DNA from: Spirochaetota bacterium
GTDB taxonomy: Bacteria > Spirochaetota > Spirochaetia > SPDA01 > JAJSAL01
Reading direction: 5' to 3'
Length of the DNA stretch: 61,684 nucleotides
Assembly (NCBI GenBank): GCA_024274705.1
Contig: JAJSAL010000167.1
Location: 1-61,684, forward strand
Positions 8,360-17,023 of this stretch are shown in pieces; the first letter of the stretch is position 1; every line of letters starts with the position of its first letter. Below the pieces are notes generated by a model. It was not told the DNA's origin. It did no database searches and worked only from the letters and a program-made list of their open reading frames with translations. Position numbers and translations under genes: made by a program.

Positions 8360-9772
8360 ATGAATGAATACGAGCTTCCGGTTCAGGAAACATCGACACT
8401 GTTCGAATCTCTCGCCAAGAAAGGCCTCGCGGATGCGGCGATTATGCAAAACGCGAACTGGTACGTTACCCTCAGATGGTTTGTGGTATCTGTTTTTCTC
8501 ATATTCGGAGTAGCCGGGTGGGTATTCAAGACAGGCCTCGAACGTTTCAATGTAGCAATTCCGTACTGGTGGCTATGGGCCCTTGCGGCTGTTCTCTTTA
8601 CCGTCAATATTCCACTGCATTTGATCACCAGAAGGTTCAGCGAAAACTCCACCCGCAAGGCGGTTATCAGAAATCTGTGGACTCAAATCACCCTTGATCT
8701 GACGGTAGTAACCCTCCTGGTGTACAACATCGGCACCGTGGAAACCTTTGCAGCATTTACTTTTCTGTTTCACATCGTCTTAGCATGCATATTTTTCCCT
8801 CTGCGCGAAAGCCTGCTGGTCACCTGCATCGCTGCGGTGCTGTACATGACCCTGGTGGTCCTGGAAACAATGCACGTTATCCCTCCACGGGGAATTCTCC
8901 TTCATCCGACGGGGTTCTTCGGGCTAACCCCGGTTGTGAGAGTTACCCTTGCGTTATTCGGCGTTATCATCTGGTTCATCGTCTGGTTCATCACTTCGAC
9001 CCTGTCGAAAACAGTACGGCAGCGTGATCAGATGCTCAGTATCGCGAACAATCGATTGATATTGGCGGATGAGGAAAAAAACCGTCAGATGCTCATCACG
9101 ACCCACGATTTGAAGGCTCCTTTCGCCGGAATCGAGAGCAATATTGAGGTTCTGAAATACCAGTACTGGAACGAGATACCCGGGTCGGTACAGGGCATTA
9201 TCGAGCGGATCGATATCCGGGCGCATATGCTCCGGGACCGTATCAACGCCATACTCGTACTGGTAAACCTGAAGTCCGAACCGGTGAACCAGCTCAACAT
9301 CGAACCGGTTGAAATATCCCAACTCATCAGAGATATTACGGAGACCCTTCAGGAAAAGGCGGAGAGCCGCGGAGTGTCGCTTCATATCGATATTACCCCG
9401 GTGTCCGTCGATTCGGACAGGGAGCAACTCTCCGTGCTTTTCTCCAACCTGATAGCCAATGCAATTTCATATTCCCGTGACAACGGGAGGGTGTACATTT
9501 CGTCGGCGGGCACGGAAGTGGAAACATCCATTTCCATAAAAGACGAAGGAATCGGAATACGCGACGACGCCCTACCCAGGATATTCGACGAATACTTCCG
9601 GACAAAAGAGGCAAACAGGTTCAACAAGCAGTCCACCGGATTGGGCCTTGCGATTGTAAAAGTGATCGCCCAGAAATTAAAGCTCCGGGTGAAAGTTCAG
9701 AGTGAGATAGATAAAGGTACGATATTTACCGTAATAATTCCGCGAAAGGCGGTTACCAATACTGGAGGATAA
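8360..9772 (+). CDS. membrane histidine kinase (sensor-trio copy 1)
   Basis: A 470-residue sensor kinase. The N-terminal half (residues 40-220) has about six membrane helices and no large periplasmic domain. The phosphoacceptor box is THDLKAP (Asp replaces the usual Glu after His). The ATPase has the N box NLIANAIS, DEGIGI and GLGLAIVK. The segment IGTVETFAAFTFLFHIVL (residues 124-141) aligns with the SGFLDNPF segment of the paralogue at 17414, but the NPF motif is lost. The gene follows the ferritin-like gene by 21 bases, and the receiver-only regulator follows 1 base after its stop. Confidence 0.88.
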   Translation: MNEYELPVQETSTLFESLAKKGLADAAIMQNANWYVTLRWFVVSVFLIFGVAGWVFKTGLERFNVAIPYWWLWALAAVLFTVNIPLHLITRRFSENSTRKAVIRNLWTQITLDLTVVTLLVYNIGTVETFAAFTFLFHIVLACIFFPLRESLLVTCIAAVLYMTLVVLETMHVIPPRGILLHPTGFFGLTPVVRVTLALFGVIIWFIVWFITSTLSKTVRQRDQMLSIANNRLILADEEKNRQMLITTHDLKAPFAGIESNIEVLKYQYWNEIPGSVQGIIERIDIRAHMLRDRINAILVLVNLKSEPVNQLNIEPVEISQLIRDITETLQEKAESRGVSLHIDITPVSVDSDREQLSVLFSNLIANAISYSRDNGRVYISSAGTEVETSISIKDEGIGIRDDALPRIFDEYFRTKEANRFNKQSTGLGLAIVKVIAQKLKLRVKVQSEIDKGTIFTVIIPRKAVTNTGG

Positions 9773-9773
9773 T

Positions 9774-10166
9774 ATGGCGAAAATACTCATTATCGACGAT
9801 GACAATGATCTTGCTGCAATGCTGGTGGAAGTACTCACATCCGAAGGCTACCAGGTCGAAGCGATAGACAATCTGAGTGACGGGAGGGATGCTCTCAAAT
9901 CCTCTCCCCCGGACCTTTTATTACTCGACATCATGTTTCCCGAAAATCCCGCCGGGGGCTTTGAACTGGCCAGGGAAATCCGTGCCTCCGAAAGTACGAA
10001 AAATCTCCCTGTAATCCTCTTGACTGCGGTGAACCAGGAGCTGCCGATGGATTTTTCGGCCGATGACATAGATGACGAATGGATGCCGGTCCAGGACTTC
10101 ATGGAGAAGCCCCCGGGCATACCTGAGCTCCTCGAAAAGGTCCGTTCCCTGCTGAACAAGGTATGA
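9774..10166 (+). CDS. single-domain response regulator (sensor-trio copy 1)
   Basis: A 130-residue receiver domain with no output domain. Acidic pocket IIDDDND, phosphoacceptor Asp in LLLDIMFPE, the switch Thr in LLTAVN and Lys in FMEKPP are visible. Regulators of this kind act through protein partners or phosphorelays and do not bind DNA themselves. GGAGG precedes the ATG, and the gene is coupled to the kinase. The paralogue at 17024 shares the unusual LLDIMFPE sequence. Confidence 0.88.
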   Translation: MAKILIIDDDNDLAAMLVEVLTSEGYQVEAIDNLSDGRDALKSSPPDLLLLDIMFPENPAGGFELAREIRASESTKNLPVILLTAVNQELPMDFSADDIDDEWMPVQDFMEKPPGIPELLEKVRSLLNKV

Positions 10167-10218
10167 CGGCATGATGGGCGGGCATCCATAGATACAGGGG
10201 GTCACTTTTTTCCGTCTA

Positions 10219-10290
10219 TGGGCGATAGCAGATTCGAACTGCTGACTTCTACCGTGTGAAGGTAGCACTCTCCCGCTGAGTTAATCGCCC
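10219..10290 (-). tRNA. tRNA-Val (CAC anticodon)
   Basis: The reverse strand folds as a cloverleaf. The acceptor GGGCGAT pairs with ATCGCCC, the D stem is ACTC/GAGT, the anticodon stem CTACC/GGTAG encloses the loop TTCACAC, and the T stem AGCAG/CTGCT encloses TTCGAAT. The anticodon CAC reads GTG valine codons. The 3' discriminator is A, and CCA is not encoded. A good promoter lies just upstream (10301-10329). Confidence 0.93.
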
Positions 10291-10300
10291 GGTTGCATCA

Positions 10301-10329
10301 AGGATAACATGGGTCAGCCCATTTATCAA
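10301..10329 (-). promoter_or_regulatory. promoter of tRNA-Val
   Basis: On the minus strand TTGATA (10329-10324) and TATCCT (10306-10301) are separated by 17 bases, placing the transcript start about 5 bases before the mature tRNA 5' end. Confidence 0.55.
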
Positions 10330-10462
10330 TAAAAAATGAGCCTTTAAGGGGAGGGCTTGTACCCTGTGCCCCGGCCTTGCACATTATTGTTTTTCTTCAT
10401 AAATTCTTCATACATTTCTTTTATAGTACGTTTTCCCGGTACATATAAAAAGGAGATTCCTG

Positions 10463-12346
10463 GTGGACGATAAAAGCTGCAAAACCATCCGTTTTTCCAT
10501 CAGCGGCATGTCATGTGCGAACTGCTCATCCAAAATCGAAAAGGCCCTTGCCGGTACACAGGGAGTTAAAAAAGCCTTTGTATCTTATGGAGACAGTAAA
10601 GCTGTTGTTGTTTTTTCGCAGGAACAGGTAAGTGAACAGGAAATCCTCGGTATCGTTCAGAATCTGGGATACCAGCCTGTTTCAGGAGGGGAACATGTAA
10701 AACCTTCCAGATTTAAGAGTACAGGCGGTTTTATCGGTGTAGCCGTCATTATACTCGCAATTATGCTTCTCCTCCGGAAAACCGGTATTTTTAATGCTAT
10801 ACCGGAAGTAGAAGCATCTATGAGCTACGGCCTCCTTTTTATCGTTGGTATTGTAACATCCCTCCACTGTATCGCCATGTGCGGCGGTATAAACTTAAGT
10901 CAGTCGGTCCGGACCACGACGGAACCGGTCCCGGATCAGCCGGAACGAAAAAGGCTGAAACAGGTACAGCCTGCGCTCCTGTACAACATTGGAAGGATTA
11001 TATCCTACACGGCAGTCGGTGGTGCAGCAGGCGCCCTGGGGTCTGTAGTGAGTATTTCCGGGAAAACCCAGGGCATAGTCGTCGGAATCGCCGGCTTCTT
11101 CATGATCGTCCTGGGCCTCAATATGATAGGCTGGTTTCCGGTGCTGAAAAAGCTAACCCCCCGGCTTCCTTCAGGTTTTACACGGAAAATGGATTCCCTG
11201 AAATCCGGAAAAGGACCGCTTATCGTGGGTCTCTTAAACGGTTTTATGCCCTGCGGACCCCTTCAGTCCATGCAGATCTATGCTCTGGGAACAGGATCCT
11301 TCTTGGCTGGGGCTGCGTCCATGTTTTTCTTCGGTATCGGCACGGTACCTCTCATATTCGGATTCGGTGCACTTGCTTCTCTTCTTTCCGGAAAATTCGC
11401 TTCCAGGATGTTGAAAGTAAGCGCCCTTATCGTGCTCTTCCTCGGTATCGGTATGATAGGCCGGGGTTTAAACCTCTCGGGTGTAAATTTTCAGTTATAT
11501 AAAGCGAATGTTGACAATGTCGCAGTTGTACAGGGCGGGAAACAGACCATTACCACAGCAATTACCGCCAGCGCATATGAGTCTTTAGTAGTGCAGAAAG
11601 GGATCCCCCTGACCTGGACCATCACCGTGGAAGAAGATCAGCTGAACGGATGCAATAATCCCCTTACCGTCCCCGGGCTTAACATCACCAGAGAACTGGT
11701 TCCCGGGGAAAACATCATACAGTTCACCCCTGAAGAGGCAGGCAACATGATCTACACCTGCTGGATGGGCATGATTGCCGCTGCGATCAAAGTCGTTGAC
11801 GATATTACCCAGGTTACAGCTGAGGATATCGAAGAGGCAAACCAGATTGCCGCTGCCTCTACCGGGAGCTGCAGCACCGGAGAAGACGGTGCATCCTGCT
11901 GTGACACCGGCGGCGGTCAGGACCCTTGGAACACCGAGGCAATTCTCGACTCCCTTTCAACTGTATCGGAAGACCGGATTCTATTGGCAGCCATAGAAGA
12001 TGAACTGCAGTCAGCACAAACCATGGTAACCCGGGAAGGATATTCACCGGCCGTAATGGTGATGCAGCGTGAAGTGGCTACCACCTGGATGTTCGTCCTT
12101 GAAGAAGAAGATCCCCGGATCTCCGTTGCACTTTTCCCGGCGTACAGCGCACAGCTCAACATGAGTACAGGTGAAAACACGATCGAGTTCGTTCCCAGTG
12201 AAGACTTCATCTACTTCAATCCGGAGGGTGATGTCGCGGGGATGGTCATCACGGTGGATAACCTTAAAGAAGTCGATATGGAAGAAATAATCGCATTCCT
12301 CCGGCAATTGGGACCTGCTCCGGTAGAAACAACTTTCGCAGAGTAA
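10463..12346 (+). CDS. HMA - TauE/SafE-like membrane - cupredoxin-like fusion protein, probable copper handling
   Basis: A 627-residue modular protein. Residues 7-70 form a heavy-metal-associated domain with the metal-binding motif GMSCANC. Residues 85-345 form a polytopic membrane domain of the sulfite-exporter/UreH-DsbD-like type, with LHCIAMCGGINLSQS and LLNGFMPCGPLQSMQIYALG. Two cupredoxin-like beta domains follow. The first has NGCNNP and TCWMGM as likely Cu ligands, and the second has no Cys. A Cys-rich linker (GSCSTGEDGASCCD) lies between. Related fusions are annotated as heavy-metal transport or oxidase-assembly factors, and I infer copper transfer across the inner membrane. The start is GTG with AGGAG 7 bases upstream. 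A two-component system and CsoR/CopZ genes lie downstream. Confidence 0.8.
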   Translation: MDDKSCKTIRFSISGMSCANCSSKIEKALAGTQGVKKAFVSYGDSKAVVVFSQEQVSEQEILGIVQNLGYQPVSGGEHVKPSRFKSTGGFIGVAVIILAIMLLLRKTGIFNAIPEVEASMSYGLLFIVGIVTSLHCIAMCGGINLSQSVRTTTEPVPDQPERKRLKQVQPALLYNIGRIISYTAVGGAAGALGSVVSISGKTQGIVVGIAGFFMIVLGLNMIGWFPVLKKLTPRLPSGFTRKMDSLKSGKGPLIVGLLNGFMPCGPLQSMQIYALGTGSFLAGAASMFFFGIGTVPLIFGFGALASLLSGKFASRMLKVSALIVLFLGIGMIGRGLNLSGVNFQLYKANVDNVAVVQGGKQTITTAITASAYESLVVQKGIPLTWTITVEEDQLNGCNNPLTVPGLNITRELVPGENIIQFTPEEAGNMIYTCWMGMIAAAIKVVDDITQVTAEDIEEANQIAAASTGSCSTGEDGASCCDTGGGQDPWNTEAILDSLSTVSEDRILLAAIEDELQSAQTMVTREGYSPAVMVMQREVATTWMFVLEEEDPRISVALFPAYSAQLNMSTGENTIEFVPSEDFIYFNPEGDVAGMVITVDNLKEVDMEEIIAFLRQLGPAPVETTFAE

Positions 12347-12407
12347 GCCGGAGGAGTCATGTTGAAAAACTCTTCATTTTTTTCCGTACACCTGTTATCA
12401 TTGATGT

Positions 12408-13121
12408 ATGCCTGAAGAAACCATTCTCGTAATAGACGATGAAGAGAAGATACTTGAAGTCATTTGCTCCTACCTGGAAAAAGCCGGGTACGCGGTGATT
12501 TCAGCATTAAACGGTACCGACGCACTTAAGCTTTTTAAGAAAGAATCTCCTTCCCTGGTAATCCTGGACCTGATGTTGCCGGATATTTCCGGAGAGGATA
12601 TCTGCAGACAGATCCGGACAACCTCGGGTGTACCGGTTATCATGCTCACGGCAAAGGTTGACGAAGAAGAGAAACTCACCGGCTTCGACGCCGGGGCGGA
12701 TGATTATGTTACGAAACCCTTCAGCCCCAGGGAACTCATGGCCCGGGTAGAAGCGGTCCTTCGCAGATCAAAAGCACTGTTGGAAAACGAGGGGGAATGG
12801 AAATATGTAAGCAACGGAGAGATCATGATTTGTGACGAGGAACACCGGGTTATTGTCCGGAATACGGAAATCAAACTGACTCCCAATGAATACAACCTGC
12901 TGCTTACCCTTGCGGACCATCCTGTAAGAGTTTTCACCCGGGAAGAACTGGTTACCCTTATACTGGGGCATGATTATGAAGGATACAACAGGACAATAGA
13001 CACCCATATTAAAACATTAAGGAAAAAGATCGAAAAGACCCCTGAAAAACCGGTGTATATCATTACAGTTCACGGTATCGGGTACAAGTTCTCCAGAAAT
13101 TCTTATGCTGCTCTCCCTTAG
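12408..13121 (+). CDS. OmpR/PhoB-family response regulator
   Basis: A 237-residue regulator with an N-terminal receiver (VIDDEEK, phosphoacceptor in LVILDLMLPD, Lys in VTKPFSPRELMARV) and a C-terminal winged-helix DNA-binding domain (LTPNEYNLLLTL, RTIDTHIKTLRKKIE). No ribosome-binding site precedes the ATG. TATCAT at 12396-12401 ends 6 bases before it, so the mRNA may be leaderless. The kinase gene overlaps its end by 17 bases. Its place between the copper fusion gene and csoR/copZ suggests metal or envelope-stress control. Confidence 0.93.
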   Translation: MPEETILVIDDEEKILEVICSYLEKAGYAVISALNGTDALKLFKKESPSLVILDLMLPDISGEDICRQIRTTSGVPVIMLTAKVDEEEKLTGFDAGADDYVTKPFSPRELMARVEAVLRRSKALLENEGEWKYVSNGEIMICDEEHRVIVRNTEIKLTPNEYNLLLTLADHPVRVFTREELVTLILGHDYEGYNRTIDTHIKTLRKKIEKTPEKPVYIITVHGIGYKFSRNSYAALP

Positions 13122-14490
13122 GTCCTGGCTCTCCCTGACTTTCGCCTTCATAGGGCTCACTTCCATTCTATCCGTCTCTTTTCTCGCCAACTTTCAGTTG
13201 GAGTGGCAGTTTATCCAGTACACAATCCGTACCCGGGAGCAGGAAAACCTGGATATACTGGAACAGATCGAAAATCACTATTTGGGAAATAACCTCTGGA
13301 TGATCGATGAAATTGAGAACATCGGTGTCCGTGCCCTGGAAGAAGGAAAGATCATTCAACTTACGGGAACCAGCGGGACCACGGTGTGGGATGCCAGGGA
13401 GCGCCATAGCGGGTTGTGCCAGGAAACGATTCAACGGATGACCGGACAGATGGCGGACCGGTATGCAACGGAGGAGCATGGGTTCATAACCAAGGAATAC
13501 GAGGTACTGTCGGATGGAGACATCGTTGGCTACCTGAATATCGAGTATTTCGGACCCTTCTACTTCAGCGATACCGAGCTTTTCTTTATCGATACAATCA
13601 ACAGGATACTCCTCTTCGTAAGTATCGCCATCATCATCGCATCAATCATACTCGGGACTATCTTCGCCAGAAAAATAAGCAAACCGATTTCTGAAGTCGT
13701 CACCGCTGCCGAAGGCATTGCCCGGGGCAGCTACACCGTACCGGCCACCGAGAAACCGAACACGCTTGAAGTTGAACACCTTCGGGTCACCATGAATGAA
13801 GTGTCCCGGGTCTTGAAAAGCAAAGAAACATTACGGAAACGTCTTACGTTGGATGTAGCCCATGAACTGCGCACCCCTCTGGCAACCCTTCAGAGCCACC
13901 TGGAAGCCATGATCGACGGTGTGTGGGATGCGTCCAAAGAGCGTCTTACCAGCATTCATGAAGAGATTATCAGGCTAAGCGGACTGGTTAACGATCTGGA
14001 AACACTATCCCGGTATGACTCGGAGAGTATTGTTTTAAACAAAACCCGGTTTGATGTATTTGAACTGGTCCGGCATGTGATACACCTGCATCACGACCGG
14101 TTCAGGAAAAAAGGAATCGAACTTAACGCGGCGGGTGAGTCCGTCGAGATAGAAGGAGACCGGGACAAACTGATGCAGGTACTGGTAAACATGATCTCCA
14201 ATGCATACAAATACACATCTTCCGGAGGGACGGTTACCATCGAAGTGTCCTTACGGAATTCCGCATGTATCGTTCAGATAAAGGACACCGGCGTCGGTAT
14301 CCCAGGTGAAGATCTTCCTTTTATATTCGAACGGTTTTACCGGGTGGATCAGTCCCGCACCAGGATCACCGGAGGGTCCGGCATCGGCCTTACCATAGCC
14401 AGGGAAATCGTCCTTGCCCACAATGGAGAGATTACTGCGGAAAGTGATCCCGGCAGGGAAACCGTGTTCACCATCTCCCTGCCTCTGTAA
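13105..14490 (+). CDS. membrane sensor histidine kinase, partner of the preceding regulator
   Basis: A 461-residue kinase. One helix at residues 8-28, a periplasmic sensor region of about 135 residues (29-165), a second helix at 170-190, a HAMP segment starting ARKISKPISEVV, the H box DVAHELRTPLATLQSHLEAM, and an ATPase with NMISNAYKYT, DTGVGIP and GSGIGLTIA. The architecture matches CusS/BaeS-type kinases. The 17-base overlap with the regulator gene indicates a cognate pair. It converges with the copZ-like gene, 3 bases apart. Confidence 0.93.
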   Translation: MLLSLRSWLSLTFAFIGLTSILSVSFLANFQLEWQFIQYTIRTREQENLDILEQIENHYLGNNLWMIDEIENIGVRALEEGKIIQLTGTSGTTVWDARERHSGLCQETIQRMTGQMADRYATEEHGFITKEYEVLSDGDIVGYLNIEYFGPFYFSDTELFFIDTINRILLFVSIAIIIASIILGTIFARKISKPISEVVTAAEGIARGSYTVPATEKPNTLEVEHLRVTMNEVSRVLKSKETLRKRLTLDVAHELRTPLATLQSHLEAMIDGVWDASKERLTSIHEEIIRLSGLVNDLETLSRYDSESIVLNKTRFDVFELVRHVIHLHHDRFRKKGIELNAAGESVEIEGDRDKLMQVLVNMISNAYKYTSSGGTVTIEVSLRNSACIVQIKDTGVGIPGEDLPFIFERFYRVDQSRTRITGGSGIGLTIAREIVLAHNGEITAESDPGRETVFTISLPL

Positions 14491-14493
14491 CGA

Positions 14494-14700
14494 TCAGTCT
14501 ACCTGATACCCCGCTTCTGAAACGGCATTTTTTATCGTCTCCAGAGAGGCCTTGCCTTCGTCGAATTTGACTGTCAGAGCTTTCTTTTTCAGATCGACTT
14601 TCGCTTTGACAACACCATCGAGTTTGCCTGCCGCCTGTTCTACTGTCATTTTGCAGTGATTACAGGTCATACCGTCTACGCTTAATGTTTCTTTTGTCAT
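14494..14700 (-). CDS. copZ: HMA-domain copper chaperone, CopZ-like
   Basis: A 68-residue single heavy-metal-associated domain with the metal-binding motif GMTCNHC and the usual beta-alpha-beta length. It should carry Cu(I) in the cytoplasm. It lies 9 bases downstream of the CsoR-type repressor in the same direction, the common CsoR-CopZ arrangement. No copper P-type ATPase gene is in the window; the fusion protein at 10463 may be the transport partner. Confidence 0.82.
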   Translation of the reverse strand: MTKETLSVDGMTCNHCKMTVEQAAGKLDGVVKAKVDLKKKALTVKFDEGKASLETIKNAVSEAGYQVD

Positions 14701-14709
14701 ATGTTACTC

Positions 14710-14994
14710 CTATCCCACCATTTTACCGATGGTTTTCATCAATTCATCTACTACGGCAACCTTCCCTTCCTTGAGCTGCTCCACAACACAGCTTTTGATA
14801 TGAGCTTCTAACAGCATTTTCCTCACCCCGTTCAACGCCGCCTGCACGGAAGAGATCTGGTTGAGAACATCATCACAGTACTCATCCCGTTCGATCATGC
14901 CTGCGATTCCCCGGATCTGTCCTTCAATCTTTTTAAGGCGCATTCCTAAGTTTGCTTTTATCTCTGGGCTGTGATGCGCCCTCCTCTCTTTCAT
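14710..14994 (-). CDS. csoR: CsoR/FrmR-family metal-sensing repressor
   Basis: A 94-residue all-helical DUF156 protein. The Cu(I) ligand triad of CsoR appears to be conserved: Cys in EYCDD, then His and Cys in AHIKSCVVE. RLKKIEGQIRGI is the family N-terminal helix. Loss of DNA binding on Cu(I) is expected to derepress copZ and itself. The promoter at 15015-15043 overlaps an inverted repeat, and the leader contains GGGGGGTAGGGT, which serves as ribosome-binding site and resembles the G-rich half of CsoR operators. Confidence 0.87.
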   Translation of the reverse strand: MKERRAHHSPEIKANLGMRLKKIEGQIRGIAGMIERDEYCDDVLNQISSVQAALNGVRKMLLEAHIKSCVVEQLKEGKVAVVDELMKTIGKMVG

Positions 14995-15000
14995 ACCCTA

Positions 15001-15043
15001 CCCCCCTATACTATAAAATAGTGTATAGAATAAGACCTGTCAA
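15001..15043 (-). promoter_or_regulatory. csoR promoter with overlapping inverted-repeat operator
   Basis: On the minus strand TTGACA (15043-15038) and TATTTT (15020-15015) have 17-base spacing. An imperfect palindrome, CTATACTAT/ATAGTGTATAG around AAA (15006-15028), covers the -10 element and is followed by six G residues. The position is right for an autorepressed CsoR operon. Operator identity is inferred. Confidence 0.55.
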
Positions 15044-15149
15044 GAAAATCAGGGGGAAATCCAACGGAACCGGTTTAAAAAAAGGCGCCCCCTACACCGG
15101 CCTGGATGATTCGAACATGAAGATTGTACTGTTTCGTTCTCTCCCTGTA

Positions 15150-15180
15150 TTGACTTTTATTATATAGCAATTATTATATA
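15150..15180 (+). promoter_or_regulatory. possible promoter of the DUF6132-type gene
   Basis: TTGACT at 15150-15155, with an AT-rich -10 region (TTATAT or TATATA, 15174-15180) at 18-19 spacing. The -10 ends 5-6 bases before the ATG at 15186, so a leaderless mRNA is possible. Confidence 0.35.
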
Positions 15181-15185
15181 TTGAT

Positions 15186-15383
15186 ATGAGAATACACTTT
15201 ACGCGGAAAAAGGTGATTATCTATGCCGTTGGAACAGGGACAGGATTAGTCCTTGGGGCACTTTACTACAACCTTATCGGGTGCAGAACCGGCACATGTC
15301 CTATCCTCTCCACGGCGTTCAGAAGCACGATCTACGGGGGAGTACTGGGATTCCTCGTTTCCGGTCTGTTTACGGGAAAATAG
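15186..15383 (+). CDS. small membrane protein, DUF6132-type
   Basis: A 65-residue protein with two membrane helices (residues 9-29 and 45-62) linked by a short loop GCRTGTCP. The CxTGxCP pattern recalls DUF6132 family proteins of unknown function. The pair of Cys at the membrane edge could bind a metal or form a disulfide. No ribosome-binding site is visible before the ATG. It converges with the MetF-like gene, 1 base apart. Confidence 0.6.
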   Translation: MRIHFTRKKVIIYAVGTGTGLVLGALYYNLIGCRTGTCPILSTAFRSTIYGGVLGFLVSGLFTGK

Positions 15384-15384
15384 T

Positions 15385-16962
15385 TCAGCACGTTCTATTT
15401 GCATCCAGGTTATGCCGCCCCTCGGGGACCTCCAGTTTGTTTGCAGAGTGATCCCTGCCAAGAAAATAATTGATCCAGGACGATGTTTCGTATAATGCCC
15501 AGTTTCGTGGAGGAATGATAACCCTGAGCTTTTCGCATTCGCTCCGGTTTTTTGCCCTCCGGTATATCCGTTCCCAGACACAGAAATTCTCCTCGAACAC
15601 TTCGCACCTGCCTTCAACATTCGCGCCTCCGCAGGGACCCACCCGCATACCCTTGGGGCACTGGGATTCGGGACATAGATAATAGAGTTCGAAAAGAGCG
15701 CAGTCATCGCATCCCCGGCAGTCGAAGAGGGCCCGTTTGGCGATCTTCTCGAAAAAGGAAAAAAAGGTGCCCACCCATTTTCGCTTGTCTGCAAATTTGG
15801 ACAAACCGACCATAAACTTATAGCCCATGGTCCCCTGAATAAACAGCATTTTATGGACCAACCGCATCGTCCAGAAGGTAAAGGACGGAACGGATTTTCG
15901 TTTTGGTATATTCCTCTCCGGGAGCGTTTTTCTATCCAGGATGTCGAACTCTTCACCCCCTTTGAAAAAATAGAACGGATGTTCCGGTGCAAACCTGAAC
16001 TCAGGGAGATGGTCCCTCCAGTTGTCACCGATATCATCGGCCCGGCTTAAGATCTCTGTTACATCGGGTATTTTCAGGCTGAGACCCTCAATGTGCACAC
16101 CGTTATACCCAAGCCCTTTTAGAATCGCTATCTGCCGTGCCGCCCTGGTAAGGCGTGCGTCCTTTCCTTTATCTTCCGATTTTGCCTCTTTCCGGATAAG
16201 GGCAAGCTGTTCATCGCCGACATAACAACCCGGTACTTCTCCGGCGTTCATCACTCGTGCCGCTCCGGATGAAAGGATATACACACTTCCCATGACCGGG
16301 ATATCCGATTTCAGGTACTCTCTTAAATATCGAATCATTTCTATATGTTTCCGGGCATCGAACCCCAGCTGAATAATGATGTACTGTGCACCGGCCCGGA
16401 TCTTTTTTTCCAGTTTCACATACTGGGAGACACAGGATCCTTCGGTCCACTTAAAGGGAGAAACAGAAGCGCCCAGAAAGAAATCAGTTTTCTCCAGGGT
16501 AATGGTTTTATTAAACCTTTGTATTTCCAGCCCTTCGTTCATCTTGTTCAGGTAGAAGAGGGCTCCTACGGAATCCATATCGAATACCGGCTTGGCGATC
16601 CCCAGATAGCCGGAAGCCGGATAGTCTCCGGTTATCACCAGGAGACTGGACACGCCACTCCTCCAGAGAGCGTATGCCCGCCTCTCTATGGTGTTTCTAT
16701 TCATATCCTTACAGGTAAAATGAACAATGCAGTCGACACCCATGTTGTTAATTTCCTGCCCCAGAACATCTGCACTCAGAGCAGGGTTTCCGCCTGCATT
16801 ATCGGTAAGGCTCAATGCATGAATCTGCGGAGTGTTTTTGGCTCCATCGGCAAATTTGAGGATGCTGTCGATCTCTTTGCTTTTATAGCCCCTGCCTGGA
16901 ACGAGTTCACAGGTAACGGTAAATGTATCCATCGAGGTCAAGACGTTCCTGAACCCGCCCAT
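15385..16962 (-). CDS. methylenetetrahydrofolate reductase fused to a MetV-like zinc/Fe-S domain
   Basis: A 525-residue protein. Residues about 10-310 form the MTHFR TIM barrel (VTCELVPGRGYKSKEID at the start, LLVITGDYPASG, GASVSPF, GAQYIIIQLGFD, IPVMGSVYIL). The C-terminal 130 residues carry a Cys-rich MetV/MTHFR-C-type domain (CRGCDDCALFELYYLCPES, then MRVGPCGG and GRCEVFEE). In acetogens MetF and MetV are separate subunits, and here they are one chain. It should interconvert methylene- and methyl-tetrahydrofolate, serving methionine synthesis or one-carbon energy metabolism. The start follows AAAGGGG by 6 bases. No methionine synthase or Wood-Ljungdahl gene is adjacent. Confidence 0.85.
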   Translation of the reverse strand: MGGFRNVLTSMDTFTVTCELVPGRGYKSKEIDSILKFADGAKNTPQIHALSLTDNAGGNPALSADVLGQEINNMGVDCIVHFTCKDMNRNTIERRAYALWRSGVSSLLVITGDYPASGYLGIAKPVFDMDSVGALFYLNKMNEGLEIQRFNKTITLEKTDFFLGASVSPFKWTEGSCVSQYVKLEKKIRAGAQYIIIQLGFDARKHIEMIRYLREYLKSDIPVMGSVYILSSGAARVMNAGEVPGCYVGDEQLALIRKEAKSEDKGKDARLTRAARQIAILKGLGYNGVHIEGLSLKIPDVTEILSRADDIGDNWRDHLPEFRFAPEHPFYFFKGGEEFDILDRKTLPERNIPKRKSVPSFTFWTMRLVHKMLFIQGTMGYKFMVGLSKFADKRKWVGTFFSFFEKIAKRALFDCRGCDDCALFELYYLCPESQCPKGMRVGPCGGANVEGRCEVFEENFCVWERIYRRAKNRSECEKLRVIIPPRNWALYETSSWINYFLGRDHSANKLEVPEGRHNLDANRTC

Positions 16963-17023
16963 CAGTACCCCTTTATATATCTTTTTGAGAAAGTCAAAAG
17001 TTTAGTTTTCTTGTTGTATTTGA

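Noticed and set aside
10180..10218. Possible terminator downstream of the tRNA and of the first trio
   Set aside because: A T-run is present on the plus strand, but no stable stem precedes it that I can pair convincingly.
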